Shown here in pieces: positions 33,838 through 42,097 of a stretch of DNA of 64,000 bases. The stretch is from positions 1 to 64,000 of the forward strand of contig JAZNWL010000049.1 in assembly GCA_045593325.1 (NCBI GenBank). Direction: 5' to 3'. Source of the DNA: UMGS1484 sp045593325 (GTDB taxonomy: Bacteria; Bacillota; Clostridia; Oscillospirales; Acutalibacteraceae). The notes under the pieces were generated by a model, which saw nothing but the letters and a program-made list of their open reading frames with translations, made no database searches and was not told the origin of the DNA. A program made the translations under genes and the position numbers. The number at the start of each line of letters is the position of its first letter. Position 1 is the stretch's first letter.

Positions 33838-34425
33838 GGCAACAACTTCCGCCTTATATCCTCTCATCCACACGCTGGGAGTAATCAGCATGGTATACCC
33901 GTGCCCATGACCGCAGATCCAATCGCTGGGGGTGCGCTGGGGAATGCCACATTGTGCCAGAATGGACATGATCGACCCACCGTGGCAACAAACGGCGATT
34001 TCGGTTTGCCCTTTTTTCATGGCTTCTTCCACGATTTTAGCAAATGCTACCACACTGCGTTTGAAAAAGTGTTCGCCCGACTCTCCGTTGGGCGGGGTGG
34101 CGCCCGAAAGCCATTCCACGTAGCGGGGGTCGTCTTTTAATTCTTCGGGAGTTTTGTCTTCAAATTCTCCGAAGTCACATTCGGTCAATCCATCCTCCAC
34201 AATGGGTTCCAGATGGGGGTATAAGATCTCGGCGGTTTGACGGCAACGAAGCAGGGGGCTTGTATAAATAGCATCCACCGGGGGAAAGGGTTCTTCCGCC
34301 ACCATTTGCATAAGTTCTTCTCTGCCGTTGGCGGTTAAAGGAAGGTCGGTTTTGCCGATATATCGAATGACCCCTTTGGCACTTTCCCTGCCGTGGCGGA
34401 TCAAATGGACTTTATAGGTTTTCAT
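33829..34425 (-). CDS. Histidine phosphatase family protein
   Basis: A 198-residue enzyme of the phosphoglycerate-mutase-like superfamily. The catalytic LIRHGRES carries the phospho-accepting His near residue 10; the second half motif is VCCHGGSI near 150, and YTSPLLRCRQTAEIL gives the conserved Arg. Members dephosphorylate small molecules, such as cobalamin or sugar phosphates; the substrate is not visible here. AAGGGGA precedes the ATG. It is divergent from an XRE regulator, and its 3' end runs into the hairpin ladder, which supplies the stop codon. Confidence 0.92.
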   Translation of the reverse strand: MKTYKVHLIRHGRESAKGVIRYIGKTDLPLTANGREELMQMVAEEPFPPVDAIYTSPLLRCRQTAEILYPHLEPIVEDGLTECDFGEFEDKTPEELKDDPRYVEWLSGATPPNGESGEHFFKRSVVAFAKIVEEAMKKGQTEIAVCCHGGSIMSILAQCGIPQRTPSDWICGHGHGYTMLITPSVWMRGYKAEVVAQF

Positions 34426-34468
34426 GGTGAAAGTTCCCCTTTACAAATGTTCTTATTCATATTATAAT

Positions 34469-34481
34469 ATACTATAAGTAT
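34469..34481. promoter_or_regulatory. Possible operator between phosphatase and XRE genes
   Basis: ATACT-ATA-AGTAT is a perfect inverted repeat next to TATAAT-like sequence in the 87-base divergent gap. Binding by the adjacent XRE regulator is a guess. Confidence 0.3.
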
Positions 34482-34512
34482 AAATACAAGAGATTTTGAA
34501 AGGAAAATCGGT

Positions 34513-35136
34513 ATGACCAATTCGTTTGCCCGTCGCATGACCGAACTTCGTCGAAAAAAGGGGATCACCCAAAAACAAGCCGCCGCCAGTTTAGGCATTT
34601 CTCAGGCACTGCTTTCCCACTATGAAAAGGGTGTGCGGGAGTGTGGTTTGGATTTTTTGATCAAAGCCGCCGCTTTTTATGAAGTAACCACCGATTACTT
34701 GCTGGGCAGGGAAAAGAAAGAACCCAAAACCCTGACCCCTTACCAACAGGCAGGGCGGATGTTCAGCGGTGCCCAGAAGGTGGTTTTTGATATGATCGCC
34801 GCCACGGGGGACGGTCAGTTGCTGGATCAAGCCACCGACTTTTTAAGTCTTGCTTATTATCGGTTGTATCGGTTGTTATATTGGGGCGGTCATCCCGAAA
34901 CCTCCCCCTTCACCATTCCCGCCCAGACCTATCGTGCCCTGGCAGACGCGGGCATGGAGATTTCCGAAGTAAAATTACAATGTGTATTAGAAGGTATGGA
35001 TGTGGGGCAATATAAACGAGTGGACCCCAAAGGGTTGGAAGTTGACCATGAGGAGTTGACCAAAACTTACGGAAAAGATTATTTAAGCGTATTAGATATT
35101 ATCAGCAAGGCGGAAAGCCGTTTAAAGGAGAGATAA
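34513..35136 (+). CDS. XRE-type helix-turn-helix regulator with C-terminal domain
   Basis: A 207-residue regulator. Residues 5-65 form a Cro/C1-type domain: ARRMTELRRKKGITQKQAA, recognition helix ISQALLSHYEKGVREC, and YEVTTDYLLGRE as the usual end. The remaining 140 residues are helical and unassigned. AAAGGA lies before the ATG. It is the first gene of a likely operon with an M18 aminopeptidase (3-base gap) and zapA, and divergent from a phosphatase. Confidence 0.9.
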   Translation: MTNSFARRMTELRRKKGITQKQAAASLGISQALLSHYEKGVRECGLDFLIKAAAFYEVTTDYLLGREKKEPKTLTPYQQAGRMFSGAQKVVFDMIAATGDGQLLDQATDFLSLAYYRLYRLLYWGGHPETSPFTIPAQTYRALADAGMEISEVKLQCVLEGMDVGQYKRVDPKGLEVDHEELTKTYGKDYLSVLDIISKAESRLKER

Positions 35137-35139
35137 GCC

Positions 35140-36543
35140 ATGGAACAAAAAAGCGAAGCAGCCCTTTTGAAGGAACAGTTATTTATGAATAAAAAGAACG
35201 GATGGCAACGGGTGGATGATGACACCCGGCAGGAGATCATGGAATTTGCCGCAGGATATCAAGAATTCCTGGGGGGTGCCAAAACCGAGCGGGAAGCGGT
35301 GTCCTTGGCGGTGGAATTGCTGGAAAAGGAAGGCTTTGTGCCTTTTTCGATGCAGGAAAGTTATCGTCCCGGTGATCGCATTTATCGGGTCAACCGTAAC
35401 AAGAGTTTAATTGCGGCGGTGATTGGGGAACAACCTCTGGACAAAGGGGTTCGCATGGTGATTTCCCACGTGGATGCCCCTCGGTTGGACGTGAAACCCA
35501 ATCCCTTATATGAAGCCGATGAATTGGCATATCTGAAAACCCATTATTACGGTGGCATCCGTAAATACCAATGGCCCACCGTTCCCATGGCGCTTCATGG
35601 GGTGGTGGTTCGGAAAGACGGCACCCTTGTTTCGGTGAACATCGGGGAAGGGGAGAAGGATCCTCGTTTTGTGGTCACCGATCTGCTTCCTCATTTAAGT
35701 GCCGAACAAAATAAACGTACCCTTGCCGACGGGATTCGGGGGGAAGAACTGAATCTGCTCATTGGCAGTCGTCCCTTTAAGGATGAAAAAGAATCCCAAC
35801 TGGTGAAACTGCAGACGTTGCACATCTTATATGAAAAATACGGCATCACCGAAGAAGATTTCCTTTCGGCAGAACTGGAAATTGTTCCTGCAGGCAAACC
35901 GGTGGACGTTGGGCTGGACCGTTCTCTTATTGGTGGTTACGGTCAGGATGATCGGGTGTGCGCGTATCCCTCCTTAATGGCAACCATGGATCTGATCGTG
36001 CCTCACCAAACGGTGGTTACCGTGTTGGCAGACAAAGAAGAAATCGGTTCTTGCGGCAATACCGGGTTGCAATCCAACTTCCTGATGTATTTCATTGAGG
36101 AACTGGCAGAGACCTTTGGTTGCAACGGTCATCGGGTGCTTTCCAATTCCACCTGCCTTTCGGCAGACGTGAACGCCGCCTTTGACCCCACTTTCTCGGA
36201 ACCTTATGAACGGAACAATTCTTGCTATGTGAATTACGGCACGGTGGTAACCAAATACACCGGGGCGCGGGGGAAAAGCGGCACGTCAGATGCCTCTGCA
36301 GAATTTATGGGAAAAGTCCGCCGGCTGCTGGACGATGCTCAGGTGGTCTGGCAAACCGGGGAACTGGGTAAGGTAGATGCAGGGGGCGGCGGAACGGTTG
36401 CCCAATACGTTGCCAACCTGGACGTGGACGTGGTAGACCTGGGGGTTCCCGTTCTTTGTATGCACGCTCCCTTTGAAGTGGTTTCCAAACTGGACGTATA
36501 TATGACCTATAAAGCAATGGAAGCCTTTTACGAGGCAGAATAA
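35140..36543 (+). CDS. M18 family aminopeptidase
   Basis: A 467-residue cytosolic metallo-aminopeptidase related to aspartyl aminopeptidase. Zinc-site motifs: VISHVDAPRLDVKPNPLYE (His and Asp), ADKEEIGSCGNTG (Glu-Glu pair) and VPVLCMHAPFEV (late His). The family removes N-terminal acidic or neutral residues from peptides and often forms large tetrahedral assemblies. AAAGGAGAG precedes the ATG. Confidence 0.94.
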   Translation: MEQKSEAALLKEQLFMNKKNGWQRVDDDTRQEIMEFAAGYQEFLGGAKTEREAVSLAVELLEKEGFVPFSMQESYRPGDRIYRVNRNKSLIAAVIGEQPLDKGVRMVISHVDAPRLDVKPNPLYEADELAYLKTHYYGGIRKYQWPTVPMALHGVVVRKDGTLVSVNIGEGEKDPRFVVTDLLPHLSAEQNKRTLADGIRGEELNLLIGSRPFKDEKESQLVKLQTLHILYEKYGITEEDFLSAELEIVPAGKPVDVGLDRSLIGGYGQDDRVCAYPSLMATMDLIVPHQTVVTVLADKEEIGSCGNTGLQSNFLMYFIEELAETFGCNGHRVLSNSTCLSADVNAAFDPTFSEPYERNNSCYVNYGTVVTKYTGARGKSGTSDASAEFMGKVRRLLDDAQVVWQTGELGKVDAGGGGTVAQYVANLDVDVVDLGVPVLCMHAPFEVVSKLDVYMTYKAMEAFYEAE

Positions 36544-36557
36544 GGAGGAATGGACTC

Positions 36558-36890
36558 ATGGCCAATAAAATTCGATTAACCGTTGGAGGGATTGAATATC
36601 TGGTGGTGTCCGACGAAGATGAAACCTTCGTGCGGAAGATCGGGGACGACCTGAACCTGAAACTGGACACCATCAAACGCCAGAACAGTTGCCTGTCCAC
36701 CACCATGGTGGCGGTATTGGCTGCTTTGGATTACAGCGAGCAACTGGCAAAATGCAAACGGGAATGTGAAGAACTTTCTCTGCAACTGAAGGCAGCGGTG
36801 GAAGAAGCCGCCTGCGCCCGACTGGATGGGGAAGGAGCCCGTAAGGAGATCGACCGCCTTGCCGGGGAGATCGTGAAACTGAAGGGTTGA
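36558..36890 (+). CDS. zapA: Cell division protein ZapA
   Basis: A 110-residue ZapA-like protein. The N-terminal globular domain starts MANKIRLTVGGIEYLVVSDE with the family's I-x-G-x-x-Y-x-(I/V) pattern, and the C-terminal half is a heptad-rich coiled coil (about 65-108). ZapA bundles FtsZ filaments at the division site. TAAGGAGG lies before the ATG, 14 bases after the aminopeptidase stop. Confidence 0.88.
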   Translation: MANKIRLTVGGIEYLVVSDEDETFVRKIGDDLNLKLDTIKRQNSCLSTTMVAVLAALDYSEQLAKCKRECEELSLQLKAAVEEAACARLDGEGARKEIDRLAGEIVKLKG

Positions 36891-36940
36891 TCCCTATGCA
36901 AATTGCACAAAACAGGGTGTAAAAACACAAATTTTAGCGA

Positions 36941-36968
36941 AAAAGCAGGGAATTTTCCCTGCTTTTTT
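36941..36968 (+). terminator. Terminator after zapA
   Basis: AGCAGGGAA (36944-36952) pairs with TTCCCTGCT (36955-36963), followed by a T-run. The rest of the 36891-37271 gap holds the promoter of the next operon and a leader of about 165 bases. Confidence 0.85.
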
Positions 36969-37071
36969 ATGTTATGACGAAAAAAGAAAATAAATTTTGT
37001 GAAAGTTTCACAAAATGTTTGTAAAAATATTGTTAATATCGTGGAATCAAATATGGAAAAAGAGATTTATA

Positions 37072-37100
37072 TTGACTTTTCAGGGGGATTTCGGTAATAT
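37072..37100 (+). promoter_or_regulatory. Promoter of the dual sugar-ABC operon
   Basis: TTGACT (37072-37077), a 17-base spacer and TAATAT (37095-37100). The start codon is about 165 bases after the expected transcription start, an unusually long leader for this window. Confidence 0.72.
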
Positions 37101-37271
37101 TAGAGTGTGATAAATGTGCCAAAATGTAGCCTTTTGAATTGTGGAAGTTGCATATCAAAATGTAAATTTTGCACAGATGACACTTATATTTTTTTTACTG
37201 AATCGCCAAATACCTGTATTTGGTCGGTTTTGTTGTCTTCTATTTTTTGATCCGGAAAGGGCGATGAACAA

Positions 37272-40223
37272 ATGAAATTCACAAAACGCTGTCTGGCAAT
37301 GTTCCTTACTTTGCTTATGATATTGTCAGTGGCAAGCAGCTCGGTTCTGGCAACGGAAACCACGGTAACGGGTACCGACGTTTCCGATACCACCACCGGA
37401 ACCACCTCCAAAAAAGGTGAGTTCACCAAGTACAAATACTCCGACTATACCGAGGACCATAAGGATGTTCCTTATGCAACCGGTTCGGTGGTTGTGCCTG
37501 CCAATACCTTTATTAAGGACAAATCTTCCTCCGACGTTAAGGTGGATTTGCAATACGAATCTCAGGACGCTGAAACCTTTGCCTCGTTAAAGGGGATCAA
37601 GGGTGCTTCGGTGTATACCGGTGAGGCTTCTAAAATCGCTTGGTCGGTAAACATTCCTCAAACCGGGATGTATGCCATCAACGTATTGTACTATGCTTTT
37701 GACGGTAAAAAGTCCGATATGGAACGTACCCTGAAAATTGATGGGGAAACTCCCTTTACCGAAGCAAACGCTTTGGTGTTCCCCCGTACCTGGAAAGATC
37801 ATGAAGACGGTATCGTGCAAGACTTCTACGGCAACGAACTCCGCCCCAATTCGGTGGAAGTGTTCGGCTGGTATGATATTGACTGCCGTGATTCCAGCGG
37901 TAACTATGGTCATTGGTTGTATTTCTACTTCACCAAAGGGACTCACGAAATTACCTTTGAATCCCAACGGGAAGCCATGATCGTCAACCGTTTGACCTTC
38001 TATTGCCCTGAAAACCTTCCTACATACGAAGAACTGAAGGCTGAATATGCATCCAAAGGTTATGCTTACGGCACCGACGCTTCGGTGGACGAAAACAGCG
38101 TAACCGTAAAAGTTCAGGCTGAAAAACCCTACCTGAAATCTTCCACCACCCTCTATGCAGAGTATGACCGTACTACTCCTGCCATGGAGCCCTATTCCTA
38201 TGACCGCATCGTGCTTAACGAAATCGATGGCGGTAAGTTCACTTCGCCCTATCAATGGTTAACCTGGCGGTTGAACGTAAAAGAAGCCGGTCTTTACAGA
38301 ATTGTTACCCGTTTCCAACAATCCTCCAAAGACGGTTCCTTCTGCAACCGTACCTTATATATCAACGGCGAAATTCCTTGTGAAGAAGCCAAATATATCC
38401 GCTTCAACTATGACAGCAGCTGGCAGGTACAATCCATTACCACCGCTGCCGGGGAAGAAATGTATTTCTACCTGGAAGAAGGGGACAACGACATTACTTT
38501 AGAAGTTACCTTAGGTGAATTTGCAGATGTTCTGGACCGTGTAGACAGCGTGGTTTACTCTTTGAACCAATGCTACCGTGAAATCCTGATGATTACCGGT
38601 TCCAGCCCTGACACCTACCGTGACTATTCTTTCCGTACCATGATTCCCGATACCATTACGGAAATGGAAAACTGTTCTAAAACCATCAAAGAAATTGTTG
38701 CCGATATCGAAACTCTGGTGGGTGACTCCGGTTCCTTTACCAGTAGCTTTAAAACCCTGGTGCAGGATATCGACACCATGACTGAAAATCCCCGTATGAT
38801 CGCCAAACGGTTGCAAAACTTCAAATCCAACCTGGGTACCATCTCCACCTGGCTTTTGAATGCAACCTCTCAACCGGTGAGCATGGACTGGGTTATGGTT
38901 GCTCCTAAAGATGGCGAGTTGCCCGAAGCCGGTGCAGGGTTCTTTGCCGGTGTAAAACATCACGTAATGATGTTCCTGGCTTCCTTCTACGTAAACTATG
39001 ACGACATTGGCCGTGCCAAAGAAAGCACTGATGCCAAAGATGAAATCGAAGTTTGGGTTACCACCAGTTTGGACCAATCCCAAATCGTTCGTACCTTGAT
39101 CAACAATGAATTGAAGAATTCTTACCCCGACCTGAAGGTAAACCTTCGTCTGGTTGCCGGCGGTACGGTTCTTCCCTCCATCGCTGCCGGTACCGGCCCC
39201 GATATTGTTCTGGGGGTTGGTGCATCCGATCCTATTAACTACGCCATCCGTGGTGCCGTAACCGATATGAGCCAATTCGAAACTTACGATGAAGTTATGA
39301 AACGGTTCAACAAAAACGCCGTAATTCCTTACCAATATAAAGGAAAGACCTACGGCTTGCCCGAAACCTTTACCTTCCCCATGTTGTTCTACCGTAAAGA
39401 CGTTCTGGCAGAACTGAACTTGCCTGTTCCCACTACTTGGGATGAAGTTTACAACACCATTGTAAAACTGAACATGAACTCTATGATGTTCGGTATTCCT
39501 TCAGCCATCTCCACCTATGGTACTTTGTTATATCAGAACGATCTGACTTTCTATAATGAAGACGGAACCAAATCGGCATTGGGTTCTCCCCAATCCATTC
39601 AGTTATTCCAACGTTGGACCGAATTCTTTACCTCTTACCAATGCCTGGTAACCTATGACTTCGCCAACCGTTTCCGTACCGGTGAAACCCCTGTTGGTAT
39701 TGCAGATTACACCCAATACAACCAGTTGAGCGTTTTCGCTCCTGAAATTCGCGGTTTGTGGGGCTTTACCAACGTGCCCGGCACCTTGAAAGAAGACGGT
39801 ACTGTTGACCACAAAACCCTGGCCGGTGGTACTGCTTCCATTATTCTGAAATCCTCTGAAAATCCCCAAGCTGCCTGGAACTTCCTGGAATGGTGGACCA
39901 GCACCGAAATCCAAGTTGCCTACGGTTTGGAAATTGAAAGTATTTTGGGTACTGCTTCCCGATATGCAACTGCAAACTTAGAAGCCGCCCGTCGCCTGCC
40001 CTGGAGCACTGCTGACTTCAAAGCCATTGAAGAAGCCTGGCAATATGCAACTGCATTGCCTGAATATCCCGGTAGTTACATTTTGGGCCGTTATGTTAAC
40101 TTCGCATTCCTGGATGTTGTTAACAACCAAGGCGATCCCGGTGAACAGTTGTTAGACTATGTGAAGATGATCAACGAAGAATTGGTCAGAAAACAAGCAG
40201 AATTTGCAGATGCAGAAGAATAA
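37272..40223 (+). CDS. Extracellular solute-binding protein fused to N-terminal beta modules
   Basis: A 983-residue exported protein, about twice the usual size. A signal peptide (1-27, ending SVLA) has no lipobox. After a Thr-rich stretch with TVTGTD, two similar beta-sandwich-like modules follow (about 60-245 and 260-435); both contain W-x-(V/L)-N-(I/V)-xx-x-G-(M/L)-Y-x-I and R-T-L-x-I-(D/N)-G-E-x-P, features of carbohydrate-binding modules of the CBM6/35 kind. A helical section (435-560) leads to a family 1 solute-binding domain (about 588-970) with YKGKTYGLPETFTFPMLFYR and AWNFLEWWTS. It heads an operon with two permeases. Probably captures a glycan and presents it for import; ligand unknown. 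Confidence 0.85.
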   Translation: MKFTKRCLAMFLTLLMILSVASSSVLATETTVTGTDVSDTTTGTTSKKGEFTKYKYSDYTEDHKDVPYATGSVVVPANTFIKDKSSSDVKVDLQYESQDAETFASLKGIKGASVYTGEASKIAWSVNIPQTGMYAINVLYYAFDGKKSDMERTLKIDGETPFTEANALVFPRTWKDHEDGIVQDFYGNELRPNSVEVFGWYDIDCRDSSGNYGHWLYFYFTKGTHEITFESQREAMIVNRLTFYCPENLPTYEELKAEYASKGYAYGTDASVDENSVTVKVQAEKPYLKSSTTLYAEYDRTTPAMEPYSYDRIVLNEIDGGKFTSPYQWLTWRLNVKEAGLYRIVTRFQQSSKDGSFCNRTLYINGEIPCEEAKYIRFNYDSSWQVQSITTAAGEEMYFYLEEGDNDITLEVTLGEFADVLDRVDSVVYSLNQCYREILMITGSSPDTYRDYSFRTMIPDTITEMENCSKTIKEIVADIETLVGDSGSFTSSFKTLVQDIDTMTENPRMIAKRLQNFKSNLGTISTWLLNATSQPVSMDWVMVAPKDGELPEAGAGFFAGVKHHVMMFLASFYVNYDDIGRAKESTDAKDEIEVWVTTSLDQSQIVRTLINNELKNSYPDLKVNLRLVAGGTVLPSIAAGTGPDIVLGVGASDPINYAIRGAVTDMSQFETYDEVMKRFNKNAVIPYQYKGKTYGLPETFTFPMLFYRKDVLAELNLPVPTTWDEVYNTIVKLNMNSMMFGIPSAISTYGTLLYQNDLTFYNEDGTKSALGSPQSIQLFQRWTEFFTSYQCLVTYDFANRFRTGETPVGIADYTQYNQLSVFAPEIRGLWGFTNVPGTLKEDGTVDHKTLAGGTASIILKSSENPQAAWNFLEWWTSTEIQVAYGLEIESILGTASRYATANLEAARRLPWSTADFKAIEEAWQYATALPEYPGSYILGRYVNFAFLDVVNNQGDPGEQLLDYVKMINEELVRKQAEFADAEE

Positions 40224-40256
40224 TTTAATGTAATTATGAATCGAGGGAGATAAAGT

Positions 40257-41195
40257 ATGTTCAAACGCAAACGCGACAATGAACCCCGTCGTAAGTTAAC
40301 GGGGAAAGAAGTTGCTACCCGCATCTGGAACGATCGGGTTGGTTACTTTATGTGTCTGCCGTACTTCGTGTTATTTGTTTGCTTTACCGTTGTACCGGTT
40401 GTCATTTCCATGTATTATAGTTTCACCAACTTTAATATGATTCAAACTCCCGACTTTGTTGGGTTTGAAAACTACACTCGCTTGTTCCTGCGAGATGATA
40501 TTTTCTTGATTGCCATTCGTAACACCGTAATTCTGGCAGGGGTTACCGGCCCTGTGGGGTATTTAATGTGCTTCTTCTTTGCATGGGCACTGAACGAATT
40601 CACCCCCAAGGTTCGTGCCATCTTGACTTTGATGTTCTACGCACCTTCCATTTCGGGTAACGCCTTCCTGATCTTCACCCTGCTCTTCTCGGGTGACAGC
40701 TACGGCTTCATCAATGCTTGGGCAATCAAATTGGGGTTGATCAACTCCCCCATTCTCTGGTTCCAGGACACCAACTACATGATGCCTTTGGTTATCGTTG
40801 TTTTGCTGTGGACCAGCTTGGGTACCAGTTTCCTTTCCTTCATCGCAGGGTTCCAAGGGGTTGACCGTACCTACTATGAAGCCGCCGCTGTGGACGGGGT
40901 TCGCAACCGTTGGCAAGAACTTTGGTACGTAACCCTGCCCCTGATGAAAGAATCCTTGATGTTCTCGGCTGTTATGAGCATCACCGGTGCTTTCAGCGTT
41001 GGCCCCACCATCGACGGTTTGGTTGGCTTCCCCAGTACCGGGTATGCCGTACATACCATCATGCACCATTTGAACGACTACGGTGGAGCACGGTTTGAAA
41101 TGGGTTACGCATCGGCAATCGCTACCTTGCTGTTTGTTTTGATGATCTCCTGTAACAAAGTAATTCAAAAAATGATCAGAAAGGTAGGTAACTAA
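40257..41195 (+). CDS. Sugar ABC transporter permease (MalF type)
   Basis: A 312-residue inner membrane permease with six helices. The EAA loop reads YYEAAAVDGVRNRWQELWYV then TLPLMKESL, the contact site for the ABC ATPase. It lies 33 bases after the solute-binding gene, with GAGGGAGA upstream of the ATG. It forms a pair with the next gene. Confidence 0.95.
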   Translation: MFKRKRDNEPRRKLTGKEVATRIWNDRVGYFMCLPYFVLFVCFTVVPVVISMYYSFTNFNMIQTPDFVGFENYTRLFLRDDIFLIAIRNTVILAGVTGPVGYLMCFFFAWALNEFTPKVRAILTLMFYAPSISGNAFLIFTLLFSGDSYGFINAWAIKLGLINSPILWFQDTNYMMPLVIVVLLWTSLGTSFLSFIAGFQGVDRTYYEAAAVDGVRNRWQELWYVTLPLMKESLMFSAVMSITGAFSVGPTIDGLVGFPSTGYAVHTIMHHLNDYGGARFEMGYASAIATLLFVLMISCNKVIQKMIRKVGN

Positions 41196-41197
41196 TT

Positions 41198-42058
41198 ATG
41201 GCAAGAGTTAAAAAATCCCGTGTTAACCGCTCTGCCGGTGGGGACGTTTCTCTGTTAATCCTCATTCTTGTTTTTGCCTTTCTGATGGTTATTCCCATGT
41301 ATTACGCCATCATTTCCTCTTTGAAACCCTTGGATGAATTGTGGATTTTCCCTCCCCGGTTCTGGGTTTCCAGTCCTACTCTTAAAAACTTCCAGGACTT
41401 GTTCCAAAACTTAAATGATTCCTGGGTACCCTTCTCTCGATACATCTTCAACACCTTGTTTGTGTCTATCACCGGTACCTTCGGCCACGTAATCATCGCT
41501 TCTATGGCTGCTTACTCCTTGTGCAAAAAGCGTTTTTACGGTTCGGCATTTATTTTCAAAATCATTGTTCTGTCCTTGATGTTTACCTCGGCAGTAACCG
41601 GTATCCCCACCTTTATGGTAATGCGTTCCTTGCATTTGATCGATACCTATTGGTCCATCATCCTGCCTGCTTTCTCCTCCACTTTGGGGCTTTACCTGAT
41701 GAAGCAACACATGGAGGCTATGGTAAAAGACGCTATCATCGAAGCTGCCAAGATCGACGGTGCCGGGGAAATGCGGATTTTCTGGACCATTGTTATGCCT
41801 ATGGTAAAACCCGCCTGGTTGACCTTGATTGTATTCTCCTTCCAAGGACTTTGGAATGCAACCGGTTCAACCTACATCTACAGTGAACAGTTAAAGAGTT
41901 TGAACTATGCTGTTTCCCAGATTGTTTCGGCAGGGATCGCCCGTGCCGGTACAGCCGCCGCATCCATCGTGTTTATGATGATTTTGCCCATCGCGGTGTT
42001 TGTATTCTCCCAGAGCAGCATCGTGGAAACCATGTCCTCTTCCGGTATTAAGGAATAG
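41198..42058 (+). CDS. Carbohydrate ABC transporter permease (MalG type)
   Basis: A 286-residue permease with six helices. The EAA loop is IIEAAKIDGAGEMRIFWTIV then MPMVKPA. Its stop-start gap to the first permease is two bases, so the two are made together as one channel. No ATPase gene is found in the cluster. Confidence 0.95.
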   Translation: MARVKKSRVNRSAGGDVSLLILILVFAFLMVIPMYYAIISSLKPLDELWIFPPRFWVSSPTLKNFQDLFQNLNDSWVPFSRYIFNTLFVSITGTFGHVIIASMAAYSLCKKRFYGSAFIFKIIVLSLMFTSAVTGIPTFMVMRSLHLIDTYWSIILPAFSSTLGLYLMKQHMEAMVKDAIIEAAKIDGAGEMRIFWTIVMPMVKPAWLTLIVFSFQGLWNATGSTYIYSEQLKSLNYAVSQIVSAGIARAGTAAASIVFMMILPIAVFVFSQSSIVETMSSSGIKE

Positions 42059-42097
42059 GGACACAGTGTGAAATCATTCTGATAGGGGAGAAAAGTT

